From positions 1-7,766 of the forward strand of contig JANTGV010000045.1 in NCBI GenBank assembly GCA_024762745.1: 7,766 nucleotides of DNA. The letters run 5' to 3'. This stretch comes from Sulfurimonas sp. (GTDB lineage: Bacteria > Campylobacterota > Campylobacteria > Campylobacterales > Sulfurimonadaceae). A model generated the notes under the pieces. That model made no database searches. It saw only the letters and a program-made list of their open reading frames with translations, and was not told the origin of the DNA. Below are positions 1 through 6,551 of the stretch, one piece after another; the stretch's first letter is position 1, and each line of letters opens with the position of its first letter. Both the position numbers and the translations under genes were made by a program.

Positions 1-43
1 TAAGAGCTACTGCCGCTAATGCGCTTACTAGAATTTTTTTCAT
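1..43 (-). CDS. N-terminal fragment of an exported protein (cut by window edge)
   Basis: Only the first 14 codons lie in the window, reading MKKILVSALAAVAL. A lysine pair followed by a small hydrophobic stretch is the typical start of a Sec signal peptide, so the product is probably exported. An AAAAGG Shine-Dalgarno sequence lies about 7 bases before the ATG, and a perfect TATAAT box (78-83, minus strand) is at a suitable distance upstream, which together support this as a real start. The gene is divergent from the lipoprotein operon that begins at 191. The function cannot be told from so short a piece. Confidence 0.75.
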   Translation of the reverse strand, partial: MKKILVSALAAVAL

Positions 44-72
44 TTGAGAACCTTTTATTTAAGATAAAAACA

Positions 73-99
73 TTGTAATTATATTTACCTTAATTACAA
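73..99. repeat. 9-bp inverted repeat with 9-base spacer, possible operator
   Basis: TTGTAATTA (73-81) and TAATTACAA (91-99) are perfect reverse complements separated by 9 bases. The left arm overlaps the TATAAT box of the leftward gene, where a dimeric repressor could act. The region is extremely AT-rich, so a chance repeat is a real possibility, and I cannot match it confidently to a known regulator's site. Confidence 0.35.
78..83 (-). promoter_or_regulatory. Probable -10 box of the leftward gene starting at 43
   Basis: The minus strand reads TATAAT here, an exact sigma-70 type -10 hexamer. Transcription would start near position 71, giving a leader of about 28 bases with the Shine-Dalgarno sequence in it. 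No -35 hexamer is visible at the usual distance, which is normal for Campylobacterota vegetative promoters. The box sits inside the inverted repeat at 73-99. Confidence 0.55.
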
Positions 100-123
100 A
101 TAATTTACATAATTATTTATTGT

Positions 124-137
124 TGATTATTGATTAT
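124..137 (+). repeat. Tandem 7-base repeat in the divergent promoter region
   Basis: TGATTAT occurs twice head to tail (124-130 and 131-137), about 18 bases upstream of the putative -10 box of the lipoprotein operon. It could be part of an AT-rich upstream promoter element or a regulator site. It may equally be chance in such AT-rich DNA. Confidence 0.3.
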
Positions 138-151
138 TTTTAAGTCTTTTT

Positions 152-160
152 TGCTACTAT
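152..160 (+). promoter_or_regulatory. Probable extended -10 promoter of the lipoprotein operon
   Basis: TGC followed by TACTAT fits an extended -10 element (TGn plus a TATAAT-like hexamer), preceded by a T-rich stretch and with no clear -35. An overlapping alternative hexamer is TATATA from 158. Transcription would begin near 167, leaving a leader of about 24 bases that holds the AAAGGA Shine-Dalgarno sequence (180-185) before the ATG at 191. Confidence 0.5.
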
Positions 161-190
161 ATATGTACATTTCAGATATAAAGGACTAAG

Positions 191-1168
191 ATGATACCTA
201 AAAGTATATATTTTGCTGCTGGTGTTTCGCTACTTTTAAGTGCTTGTGCCACTATGCAAAAAACAGAGACTCACGAGACACCAAAGAGTGCTACACCTCA
301 AGTCAGTAAAAGCTTAAGTGTTACAGAGACTCAAACAACAGGTTTAAAAAGAAAAGTTGCCATTGGTAGATTTACAAATGAGACTCGCTATGGTCAAAGC
401 TTTTTCGTTGACAATAACAATGACAAGATAGGAAAACAGGCTATGGATATTCTTTCAGCAAAACTTTTCCAATCCGGAAGATTTATTATGCTTGAGCGTG
501 CCGATCTTTCAAAAATAGAAAAAGAGTTGAAAATAGGAAATGCACCTACACTTGGAAACTCAGCAGATTACTTAATCCTTGGTTCTATTACTGAATTTGG
601 AAGAAAAGAGACAAGTGATGTTGGCGTTTTTAGCCGTGTAAAGAAACAAGAAGCATTTGCGAAAGTTCATATTAGAATTGTAGATGTAAGTACTGGACAG
701 ATTATATACTCCGAAGAGGGAAAAGGTACTGCGTTTAGCGAAGCTGGTACTGTTATGGGTGTTGGTGGAAAAGCTGGATACAACGGTCAATTAAATGACA
801 AAGCGATAGATGCAGCTATATCTGATTTAACATCAAATATTATCGAAAACATGCTTGACAAACCATGGAGAGGCTATATACTTGCCTATGAAGATGGCAA
901 CCTCATCACATCTGGTGGAAAAAGTCAAAACATCAAAGCTGGTGATGTGTTTGATATCTACAAAAAAGGTAAGCAAGTTAAAAACCCTCAAACAAACATG
1001 ATGATGACTCTCCCTGGGAAAAAACTGGCTAAAATTGAAGTTGTAGCTACTATTGGAGATACTCCCGAAACAGAGGTTTCCTTGGCAGAAATCACAAATG
1101 GTGATATTAGCTCATATATAAAATCTAAAGACTTTACAAACCTCTACATTCAACAAGGAGATAAATAA
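191..1168 (+). CDS. CsgG-like outer-membrane lipoprotein
   Basis: This is a predicted lipoprotein: a hydrophobic leader ends in the lipobox LSAC, with Cys19 as the lipidation site and no Asp at +2, which fits outer-membrane placement by the enterobacterial rule. A linker rich in Thr, Ser and Lys (20-52) leads into a CsgG-type domain of about residues 53-226. CsgG-like hallmarks are KVAIGRFTNET (54-64), RFIMLERADL (97-106), ADYLILGSITEFG (125-137) and IVDVSTGQIIYSEEG (163-177). E. coli CsgG is a nonameric curli secretion channel, but relatives occur without curli. Residues 227-310 form an extra C-terminal domain resembling the FlgT C-terminal fold (AGDVFDIYKKGK at 250-261), making the protein longer than E. 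coli CsgG (about 277 residues). No csgA, B, E or F gene is nearby. AAAGGA lies 5 bases before the ATG, and the stop overlaps the next start (TAATG). The family call is firm; channel function is inference. Confidence 0.88.
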   Translation: MIPKSIYFAAGVSLLLSACATMQKTETHETPKSATPQVSKSLSVTETQTTGLKRKVAIGRFTNETRYGQSFFVDNNNDKIGKQAMDILSAKLFQSGRFIMLERADLSKIEKELKIGNAPTLGNSADYLILGSITEFGRKETSDVGVFSRVKKQEAFAKVHIRIVDVSTGQIIYSEEGKGTAFSEAGTVMGVGGKAGYNGQLNDKAIDAAISDLTSNIIENMLDKPWRGYILAYEDGNLITSGGKSQNIKAGDVFDIYKKGKQVKNPQTNMMMTLPGKKLAKIEVVATIGDTPETEVSLAEITNGDISSYIKSKDFTNLYIQQGDK

Positions 1169-1467
1169 TGAAATATATTCTATCAATAATAAGTCTGGTT
1201 CTACTTCTTAGTATCTCAGGATGTGGTTATAAAGAGGGTGTGGCAACAGCTGCTCAAAAATCTTATCTCTACTTTAGTGGAAATACTGATAACATTAGAG
1301 TCTCAATAGATGGCGGAGAGAAGTTTAGTGTAAAAGAGGGACAAAATAATCAGTATGGCATCAAACCAGGTAAACATTTGATTGAAGTTTATAGAGATGG
1401 AGCTATCATCGTAAAACGAGAAGTTTTTGTGAGTGATGGTATCGCCAAAGAGATAGAGATTCAGTAA
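1168..1467 (+). CDS. Small lipoprotein with a PEGA-like beta domain
   Basis: The 99-residue product has a signal sequence ending in SISGC, with Cys19 the likely lipidation site and Gly at +2. The mature part is almost all predicted beta strand and ends in a pattern typical of PEGA-like surface domains: RVSIDGGEKFSV (44-55), then YGIKPGKHLIEVYRDG (63-78), then VFVSDGIAKEIEI (86-98). I do not recognise a named family. The gene starts within the TAATG overlap with the CsgG-like gene, with AAGGAG (1155-1160) 7 bases ahead of its ATG, and its own stop overlaps the next gene by one base, so it is surely co-translated with its neighbours. It is probably an accessory subunit of the same envelope complex. 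Lipoprotein status is clear; the PEGA resemblance is by eye. Confidence 0.82.
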   Translation: MKYILSIISLVLLLSISGCGYKEGVATAAQKSYLYFSGNTDNIRVSIDGGEKFSVKEGQNNQYGIKPGKHLIEVYRDGAIIVKREVFVSDGIAKEIEIQ

Positions 1468-1856
1468 TGAGAGTGTTGTCAAATCTAGCACTTTTAAGTA
1501 CTCTAACAGTAGTTCTATTCATGAGTGGTTGTAGTTCACAACCAAAACCTTTATATAACTACGGTAACTATAGCGAGAGTTATTATCAATCTAAAAAAGA
1601 ACTCACTGCAGAGTCTGCTCTTCAACTACAAAAATCTATAGAGTACGCAATAGAAAACTCTACAAAGAGTCGCTCCGGCAGAGTTCCTCCTGGTATGTAT
1701 GCCAATCTTGGCTATATATACCTTAAAGGCGGCAAAACTGACAAAGCAGTAGAGAGTTTCAAAAAAGAGAAAGAGATTTACCCAGAGTCAGCGCACTTTA
1801 TGAACAGAATGATTAAAAAAATAGAAGTAGCCGAAGGAAAAACAGATGGTAAATAA
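1467..1856 (+). CDS. DUF4810 family lipoprotein with TPR-like segment
   Basis: The signal sequence ends in FMSGC with Cys22 as the lipid-bearing residue, followed by SSQ. The mature protein opens with LYNYGNYSESYY (29-40), a pattern characteristic of DUF4810 lipoproteins. Residues 73-108, from VPPGMYANLGYIYL to KEIYPES, read as a tetratricopeptide-like helical pair, suggesting a protein-protein contact role. DUF4810 genes are commonly found between CsgG-like and DUF799 genes, exactly the order here apart from the extra small lipoprotein gene in front. The start lies in a TAATG overlap with only a weak AGAGAT sequence before it, so translational coupling probably drives expression. The last 11 bases overlap the following gene in another frame. 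The molecular function is unknown. Confidence 0.87.
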   Translation: MRVLSNLALLSTLTVVLFMSGCSSQPKPLYNYGNYSESYYQSKKELTAESALQLQKSIEYAIENSTKSRSGRVPPGMYANLGYIYLKGGKTDKAVESFKKEKEIYPESAHFMNRMIKKIEVAEGKTDGK

Positions 1857-2538
1857 AAAACTCATAGTTTTATTAACTTCAATAACATCTATCTTTATAC
1901 TGAGCGGATGTGGTCCATCTTATGTAACAAAAGGTACAGAATTTCCTAAGATGTATGAGCAACAACCTCGATCTCTTCTTATACTCCCACCAATGAATGA
2001 GAGTACGGATGCTGAAGCTAAAGACTATTACATGACAACAACAGAGATGCCTTTTGCTCTTATGGGGTACTATACATTTCCAACGGAGATGGTTAGTGAC
2101 ATCATGAAACAAGAGGGTGTTTACGACACTGAAATCTTATATAACATGCCACTAGATAAATATTACGAATATTTTGGAGCGGATACAGTACTCTATACAC
2201 GTATCAAAAAATGGGATGTCTCTTATATGGTTCTTGCATCAAAATTGACAATCTCTATAGAAGCAAAGATAGTCTCAACAAAAACATCTGAGGAGTTGTG
2301 GAAATATACTGGTACAGTTGTAGTCGACCTCGGTGGTGGAGATACAGGTGGTGGTATCGGTGGACTCATTGCAAAAGCAATTGTTACGGCAGTAAACACT
2401 GCGGCAGCAGACTATGTGCAACATGCTCGTACTGCAAACCAAAGAATAATTTACACTTTACCTTTTGGACCATATCACGAAATGCATATGAAAGACCAAG
2501 ATTTTCAAATTATTGATCAAACTCCAGAAGAAAAATAA
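1846..2538 (+). CDS. DUF799 (GNA1162-like) lipoprotein
   Basis: A lysine-bearing leader ends in ILSGC, with Cys22 the likely lipid site. The mature chain shows DUF799 hallmarks: SLLILPPMNESTDAEAKDYY (43-62) and PFALMGYYTFPTEMV (69-83), then a TolB-like alternation of strands (VLYTRIKKWDV, 115-125; LTISIEAKIV, 134-143) and a glycine-rich segment GGGDTGGGIGG (163-173) before a small-residue helix. Neisseria meningitidis GNA1162 is the best known member, a surface-associated lipoprotein of solved structure but unclear function. The gene starts 11 bases inside the DUF4810 gene, with GAAGGA about 7 bases upstream of the ATG, and is the last of the four-lipoprotein operon. No hairpin terminator is visible after it, so read-through into the chemoreceptor gene is possible. 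The C-terminus is acidic and lysine-rich and looks complete. Confidence 0.87.
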   Translation: MVNKKLIVLLTSITSIFILSGCGPSYVTKGTEFPKMYEQQPRSLLILPPMNESTDAEAKDYYMTTTEMPFALMGYYTFPTEMVSDIMKQEGVYDTEILYNMPLDKYYEYFGADTVLYTRIKKWDVSYMVLASKLTISIEAKIVSTKTSEELWKYTGTVVVDLGGGDTGGGIGGLIAKAIVTAVNTAAADYVQHARTANQRIIYTLPFGPYHEMHMKDQDFQIIDQTPEEK

Positions 2539-2561
2539 AGTACTTTAGTGAATTGTTTAGC

Positions 2562-2567
2562 TATAAT
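2562..2567 (+). promoter_or_regulatory. Probable -10 box of the chemoreceptor/HD-GYP operon
   Basis: An exact TATAAT lies 31 bases before the ATG at 2599, preceded by a T-rich phased stretch (CTTTAGTGAATTGTTTAG) and no obvious -35, as usual for Campylobacterota sigma-70 promoters. Transcription would begin near 2574. The box is embedded in the palindrome GCTAT-A-ATAGC (2560-2570). A second palindrome, TAAAGTACTTTA (2536-2547), overlaps the stop codon of the DUF799 gene. Either could bind a regulator. AGGA at 2588-2591 is the Shine-Dalgarno site, 7 bases from the start. Confidence 0.6.
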
Positions 2568-2598
2568 AGCCTTAGATAAATGTCAGTAGGAAGTTTTC

Positions 2599-4188
2599 AT
2601 GTTTAAGTCCGTTAAATTAAAGGTAGTTGTCTCTATTTCGGTGCTGAGTATTCTCGCTATTTTTGGTCTAAGCCTCTACCTATCATCAACGCTTCATACA
2701 CTCTCAAACAACTCGACAAAAAAATCATTGTCAATGTTGAGTGAGTCTATCTTTCAAACAATGACTGGAAGTATGATGCTAGGTGATCCTGTAGTAGTTC
2801 AAGATGCATATAATGCAGCAAGGGGTATCGAGGGTATAGAAAGTCTTAGCATCACTAAGTCTAAAGCTGTTCAAGAGGTCTATGCGCCTGATGAAAAATT
2901 TACTACTGATCCTCTTATAGTAGATGTTCTAACAAATGGAACTAAAAAAATTATAGAAAAAAATGAAGATGGACACCACACGATCCGTATGCTAAAACCT
3001 ATGGTTGCTGAAGCGAGATGTCTCTCCTGCCACTACAATGCCAAAGAGGGCTATATTCTTGGAGCTATGGATTTGGTGATATCACTTGACTCTGCGGATA
3101 AAGATATTATGGAAACAAACATTACCCTTACAATCTCTCTTGTAGTTGCAGGGATACTATTTGCCATTGTCTCAACAATCTTTTTTATTAAAGAGATTTT
3201 TAACCCACTAAACAGCTTAAGAACTCGTATTTCAGAACTTGTAAAAGGGGATAAAGACCTTACAAAAAGGCTCAAATACATTGAAGGGAATGAATTTGGA
3301 GAAGCTGCACATGAAGTAAACAACTTTATAGAGATGATTCAAGACACTGTTTCTAATGTCAAAATACTTGGAGAACAAAACAGAGATATAGCAGCAGAAA
3401 TAGAGCTTTCAAGCCGTATCATTGCAAAAGGAACGCAACAAGAGCAGGATATAGTAAGACAAACAACAGATAAAAGCGAGACAATAAAAGAGACGATTGC
3501 TCTAAGTATTCAGGCAGCTGAAGAGACTCAGCAGACTGTTGAGAGAGCGAGTCATGAGCTCGATACTGCAAAAGAGTCTCTAAGCTCACTCAGCAGTGAA
3601 GTACTTACATTTGTTGAGATTGAAAATGAGTTATCAGGTGAGCTTTCAGGACTCAAAAGCAATGCAGACCAAGTTAAAGATGTTCTCAATGTTATTAAAG
3701 ACATAGCAGAACAGACTAATCTTCTTGCTCTAAACGCAGCAATTGAAGCCGCACGTGCAGGTGAACATGGTCGTGGTTTTGCAGTCGTTGCCGATGAAGT
3801 TAGAAAACTGGCCGAGAGAACTCAAAAGTCTTTAACAGAGATAGATATGAGTGTAAGTACAATTGTTCAGTCTATTAATGATGTTAGTGACAAAATGAAT
3901 CAAAATGCTACAAACATTGAGAGCCTTACACATATTTCAAATGACGTGGAAGAGAAAATAGATGCTACATCAGACTCTATGAGAACATCTAACAAAGTAG
4001 CAAATGAATCTAAACAAGACAGCATAAAAATGTCTGAAAACATTCAAGACATCATTAAAGACATCTCAAATATAGAAGCACTCTCTACTGCTAATGGAAC
4101 GAGTGTACAGAGTATAGAACAAGAGTTACAAAGATTAGTGGAAATAGCTTCCTCATTACAAAAAACGATTAACGAGTTTAAAAGCTAA
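2599..4188 (+). CDS. Methyl-accepting chemotaxis protein with periplasmic haem-c sensor
   Basis: The 529-residue protein has transmembrane helices at about 8-30 and 175-197 flanking a periplasmic domain of roughly 145 residues. That domain carries a c-type haem attachment motif, CLSCH (Cys141, Cys144, His145), just before [13 protein letters not shown], the layout seen in Tll0287-like/DUF3365 sensor domains. Covalent haem suggests sensing of redox state or a small ligand such as NO, CO or O2. A HAMP domain follows (about 198-250). The cytoplasmic signalling tip is unmistakable: [20 protein letters not shown] (371-390) followed by [18 protein letters not shown] (391-408), which contacts CheA and CheW. 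The C-terminus EFKS lacks the NWETF-type pentapeptide used to tether CheR/CheB in enterobacteria. The HD-GYP gene begins 11 bases after the stop, so the two are probably one operon. The MCP call is very firm; the sensed signal is unknown. Confidence 0.95.
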   Translation: MFKSVKLKVVVSISVLSILAIFGLSLYLSSTLHTLSNNSTKKSLSMLSESIFQTMTGSMMLGDPVVVQDAYNAARGIEGIESLSITKSKAVQEVYAPDEKFTTDPLIVDVLTNGTKKIIEKNEDGHHTIRMLKPMVAEARCLSCHYNAKEGYILGAMDLVISLDSADKDIMETNITLTISLVVAGILFAIVSTIFFIKEIFNPLNSLRTRISELVKGDKDLTKRLKYIEGNEFGEAAHEVNNFIEMIQDTVSNVKILGEQNRDIAAEIELSSRIIAKGTQQEQDIVRQTTDKSETIKETIALSIQAAEETQQTVERASHELDTAKESLSSLSSEVLTFVEIENELSGELSGLKSNADQVKDVLNVIKDIAEQTNLLALNAAIEAARAGEHGRGFAVVADEVRKLAERTQKSLTEIDMSVSTIVQSINDVSDKMNQNATNIESLTHISNDVEEKIDATSDSMRTSNKVANESKQDSIKMSENIQDIIKDISNIEALSTANGTSVQSIEQELQRLVEIASSLQKTINEFKS

Positions 4189-4199
4189 ACGAGGCTACT

Positions 4200-6551
4200 A
4201 TGAAAACGACCTTGCGTTTTAACGTAGTAGCAAACTTTATTCTTCTCATCCTTATTGTAACAACACTTCTTTTAGGCTTGCAATACTATTCAAGCCATAA
4301 GATAGCACTTCATGCTGTTGATAAAACATTTAAACAAATCTCAAATAACACTACACGTTTTATAGAGAGATCAGAAAACTTTATAACCAAAACACTGAGT
4401 ATCTTAACCCTTAACAATGAGATATCCGATAAAATTGTAATAGATGGCGTGAATCCTCTTTTAGATGACTTTATAGAAGTACTTAAAAACCATAGAGTTG
4501 CCAAAAGCATCTATCTAGGTTATGAGAACGGTGAATTCTATGAAGTCTTTAAACTTACAAAACACCCTGAGATGTTAAAGCTTCACAAAGCACCGAAGAA
4601 GAGTGTTTGGGCTGTACTCAAGGTTCAAAATTCAAAACAGACTACACTGAAATTTTTAAACTCAAATCTAGAGCCTTTACTCACCAAAAGTCTAGAAGAG
4701 GGTTTTGACCCAAAGAGTCGTCCATGGTATAAAAAAGCAATTATATCCGATGAGATTGTAAGAACTGATATATACAAGTTCACATCTACTAATAACACTG
4801 GTATAACGTTTGCCAAACGAACTCCAAACAAAAAAGCCGTATTGGCAATCGACTTTTCACTCGATGATTTAAACTCTTTTATTAAGGAGCAGAATTTTAA
4901 TGAAGAGAGCTATATTGTACTCTATAGTTATTCTGGAGAACTCATTGCTTCTTCAAATAGCAAAGAGTTGCACAACTGGCAAAAACTCTTTAATTTTTTT
5001 AAAACAAAAGAACACACTGTTACTCACACACACCTACATAACAATAGAGAGTATTTTATATATCACTCCTATTCAAAAGAGAAAAGTGGCCGACTTAATT
5101 TAGGTATATTAATGCCTACAGATATACTGATGCAACCCTATATAGAAGGAATTTCAAAGGCTCTCTATCTAGCTATTGGTTTAGCTTTCCTCTCTATTCC
5201 TTTCGCTTTTTTATTGTCATCTATGATAGTAAAGCCTATACGAAATCTGATGTGTGAAAATCAAAAAGTAACAAATAGAAAGTTTGACACTGTTAAAAAG
5301 ATAGAGACAAATATCATCGAGATAGATAACCTTTCGGACTCTTTAGTAACTATGTCCAACAGTATTCAAGAGTATCAAAAAGCTCAAGAGAAACTGCTTG
5401 ACTCCATCATCAAAGTTATTGCAGAAGCTATTGACTCTAAATCTGCATATACCGGTGGTCACTGTAGACGTGTACCCGAGATAGCTCAAATGCTAACAGA
5501 GGTGGCTCACAACAAAACAGATGGCATTTTTAAAGACTTCTCGCTAAAGAGTGAAGATGCCTGGAGAGAGTTTCAAATAGGCTCTTGGCTTCACGACTGC
5601 GGCAAAGTCACTACTCCTGAATATGTCGTTGACAAGTCCGCTAAACTTGAGACTATTAACAATCGTATTCATGAGATACGAACTCGTTTTGAAGTTCTCT
5701 ACAGAGATGCTCAAATACTCTACCTTCAAGAACAACTAAACAGTGAAGAGAAAGAAAAAAGTCTAAAAAAACTTTATAAAACGCAACAACAACTTATCGA
5801 AGATTTCGAGTTTATTGCAGAAGCTAATCTTGGTGGAGAATATATGAGTACAGATAAGCAAGAACGTATTCGCTCTATAGCCTCTAGAGAGTGGACAAGA
5901 AACTTTAACGATAGGCTCGGTCTAGCAGATGTTGAGCTTCTTAGATATAAAAATATTGACCCTAAAGAGCTGCCTGCTACAGAGAAGCTCTTAGATGACA
6001 AACCGGAGCATATAGTAAAAAGAGTGAATTTTGATTATGAAAAGTACCGTGCAGATGGTTTTAAAGAGGAAGTTCCTAAGTATTTATATAACTATGGAGA
6101 AGTTTATAATCTCTGCATAGAAAAGGGAACCTTGAGCAGTGAGGAACGATTTAAAATTAATGAGCACGTCATTATGACAATTAAAATGCTCGAACAGATT
6201 CCTTTCCCGTCTCATTTAACAAAAATACCACAATACGCGGGAACTCATCATGAGACTCTGATAGGAACAGGCTACCCAAGAAAACTCTCTAAAAAAGACC
6301 TCTCAGTTCCAGAACGTATAATGGTTTTAGCCGATATATTTGAAGCTCTTACCGCTTCTGACAGACCGTACAAAAAAGCAAAAACTCTCTCAGAGTCTTT
6401 GAAAATAATGGCTGCAATGGTTAAAGAAAAACATATTGACGAGGATGTTTTTGAACTCTTTTTAAGTTCAGAAGTCTATTTGAAGTATGCCCAGACTCAT
6501 TTAAAGCCTGAGCAGATTGATGAAGTTGATATCAGAACATTGATTTCATAA
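4200..6551 (+). CDS. Membrane dCache-HAMP-HD-GYP protein, probable c-di-GMP phosphodiesterase
   Basis: The 783-residue protein has a transmembrane helix at about 10-30, a periplasmic dCache-type domain (about 35-315, with the signature FDPKSRPWYKKA at 169-180 and VLAIDFSLDDL at 214-224), a second helix near 318-345, a HAMP-like linker to about 395 and an HD-GYP catalytic region. Expected catalytic residues are present: TGGH (His421), HDCGK (His465, Asp466, Lys469), His656, THHE (His683, His684), GTGYP (689-693) and Asp712 in LADIFEALTASDRPYK. HD-GYP enzymes hydrolyse c-di-GMP to pGpG and GMP with a bound two- or three-metal centre. Oddities are an insertion of about 135 residues (roughly 500-636) splitting the HD and GYP halves, Ile688 where HHExxDG normally has Asp, and Tyr417 where three-metal members have Glu. 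There is no GGDEF domain. GAGG precedes the ATG by 5 bases. The 3' end overlaps the opposing small gene by 20 bases. Confidence 0.9.
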   Translation: MKTTLRFNVVANFILLILIVTTLLLGLQYYSSHKIALHAVDKTFKQISNNTTRFIERSENFITKTLSILTLNNEISDKIVIDGVNPLLDDFIEVLKNHRVAKSIYLGYENGEFYEVFKLTKHPEMLKLHKAPKKSVWAVLKVQNSKQTTLKFLNSNLEPLLTKSLEEGFDPKSRPWYKKAIISDEIVRTDIYKFTSTNNTGITFAKRTPNKKAVLAIDFSLDDLNSFIKEQNFNEESYIVLYSYSGELIASSNSKELHNWQKLFNFFKTKEHTVTHTHLHNNREYFIYHSYSKEKSGRLNLGILMPTDILMQPYIEGISKALYLAIGLAFLSIPFAFLLSSMIVKPIRNLMCENQKVTNRKFDTVKKIETNIIEIDNLSDSLVTMSNSIQEYQKAQEKLLDSIIKVIAEAIDSKSAYTGGHCRRVPEIAQMLTEVAHNKTDGIFKDFSLKSEDAWREFQIGSWLHDCGKVTTPEYVVDKSAKLETINNRIHEIRTRFEVLYRDAQILYLQEQLNSEEKEKSLKKLYKTQQQLIEDFEFIAEANLGGEYMSTDKQERIRSIASREWTRNFNDRLGLADVELLRYKNIDPKELPATEKLLDDKPEHIVKRVNFDYEKYRADGFKEEVPKYLYNYGEVYNLCIEKGTLSSEERFKINEHVIMTIKMLEQIPFPSHLTKIPQYAGTHHETLIGTGYPRKLSKKDLSVPERIMVLADIFEALTASDRPYKKAKTLSESLKIMAAMVKEKHIDEDVFELFLSSEVYLKYAQTHLKPEQIDEVDIRTLIS

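Noticed and set aside
124..137. Fur-box reading of the TGATTAT tandem repeat
   Set aside because: The units do not match the GATAAT hexamer array well, and the surrounding DNA is so AT-rich that partial matches are expected.
191..1168. Calling the first lipoprotein gene csgG and predicting curli secretion
   Set aside because: The protein has an added C-terminal domain, its context is DUF4810/DUF799, and no curli subunit or CsgE/F gene is visible, so the family name is safe but the gene symbol and function are not.
2298..2516. A 72-codon plus-strand frame rich in Trp, Arg and Cys
   Set aside because: It is the out-of-frame reading of the glycine-rich part of the DUF799 gene, and its composition is unlike a real protein.
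3051..3323. A 90-codon minus-strand frame
   Set aside because: It is antisense to the second transmembrane and HAMP region of the chemoreceptor and is a shadow of that gene's codon pattern.
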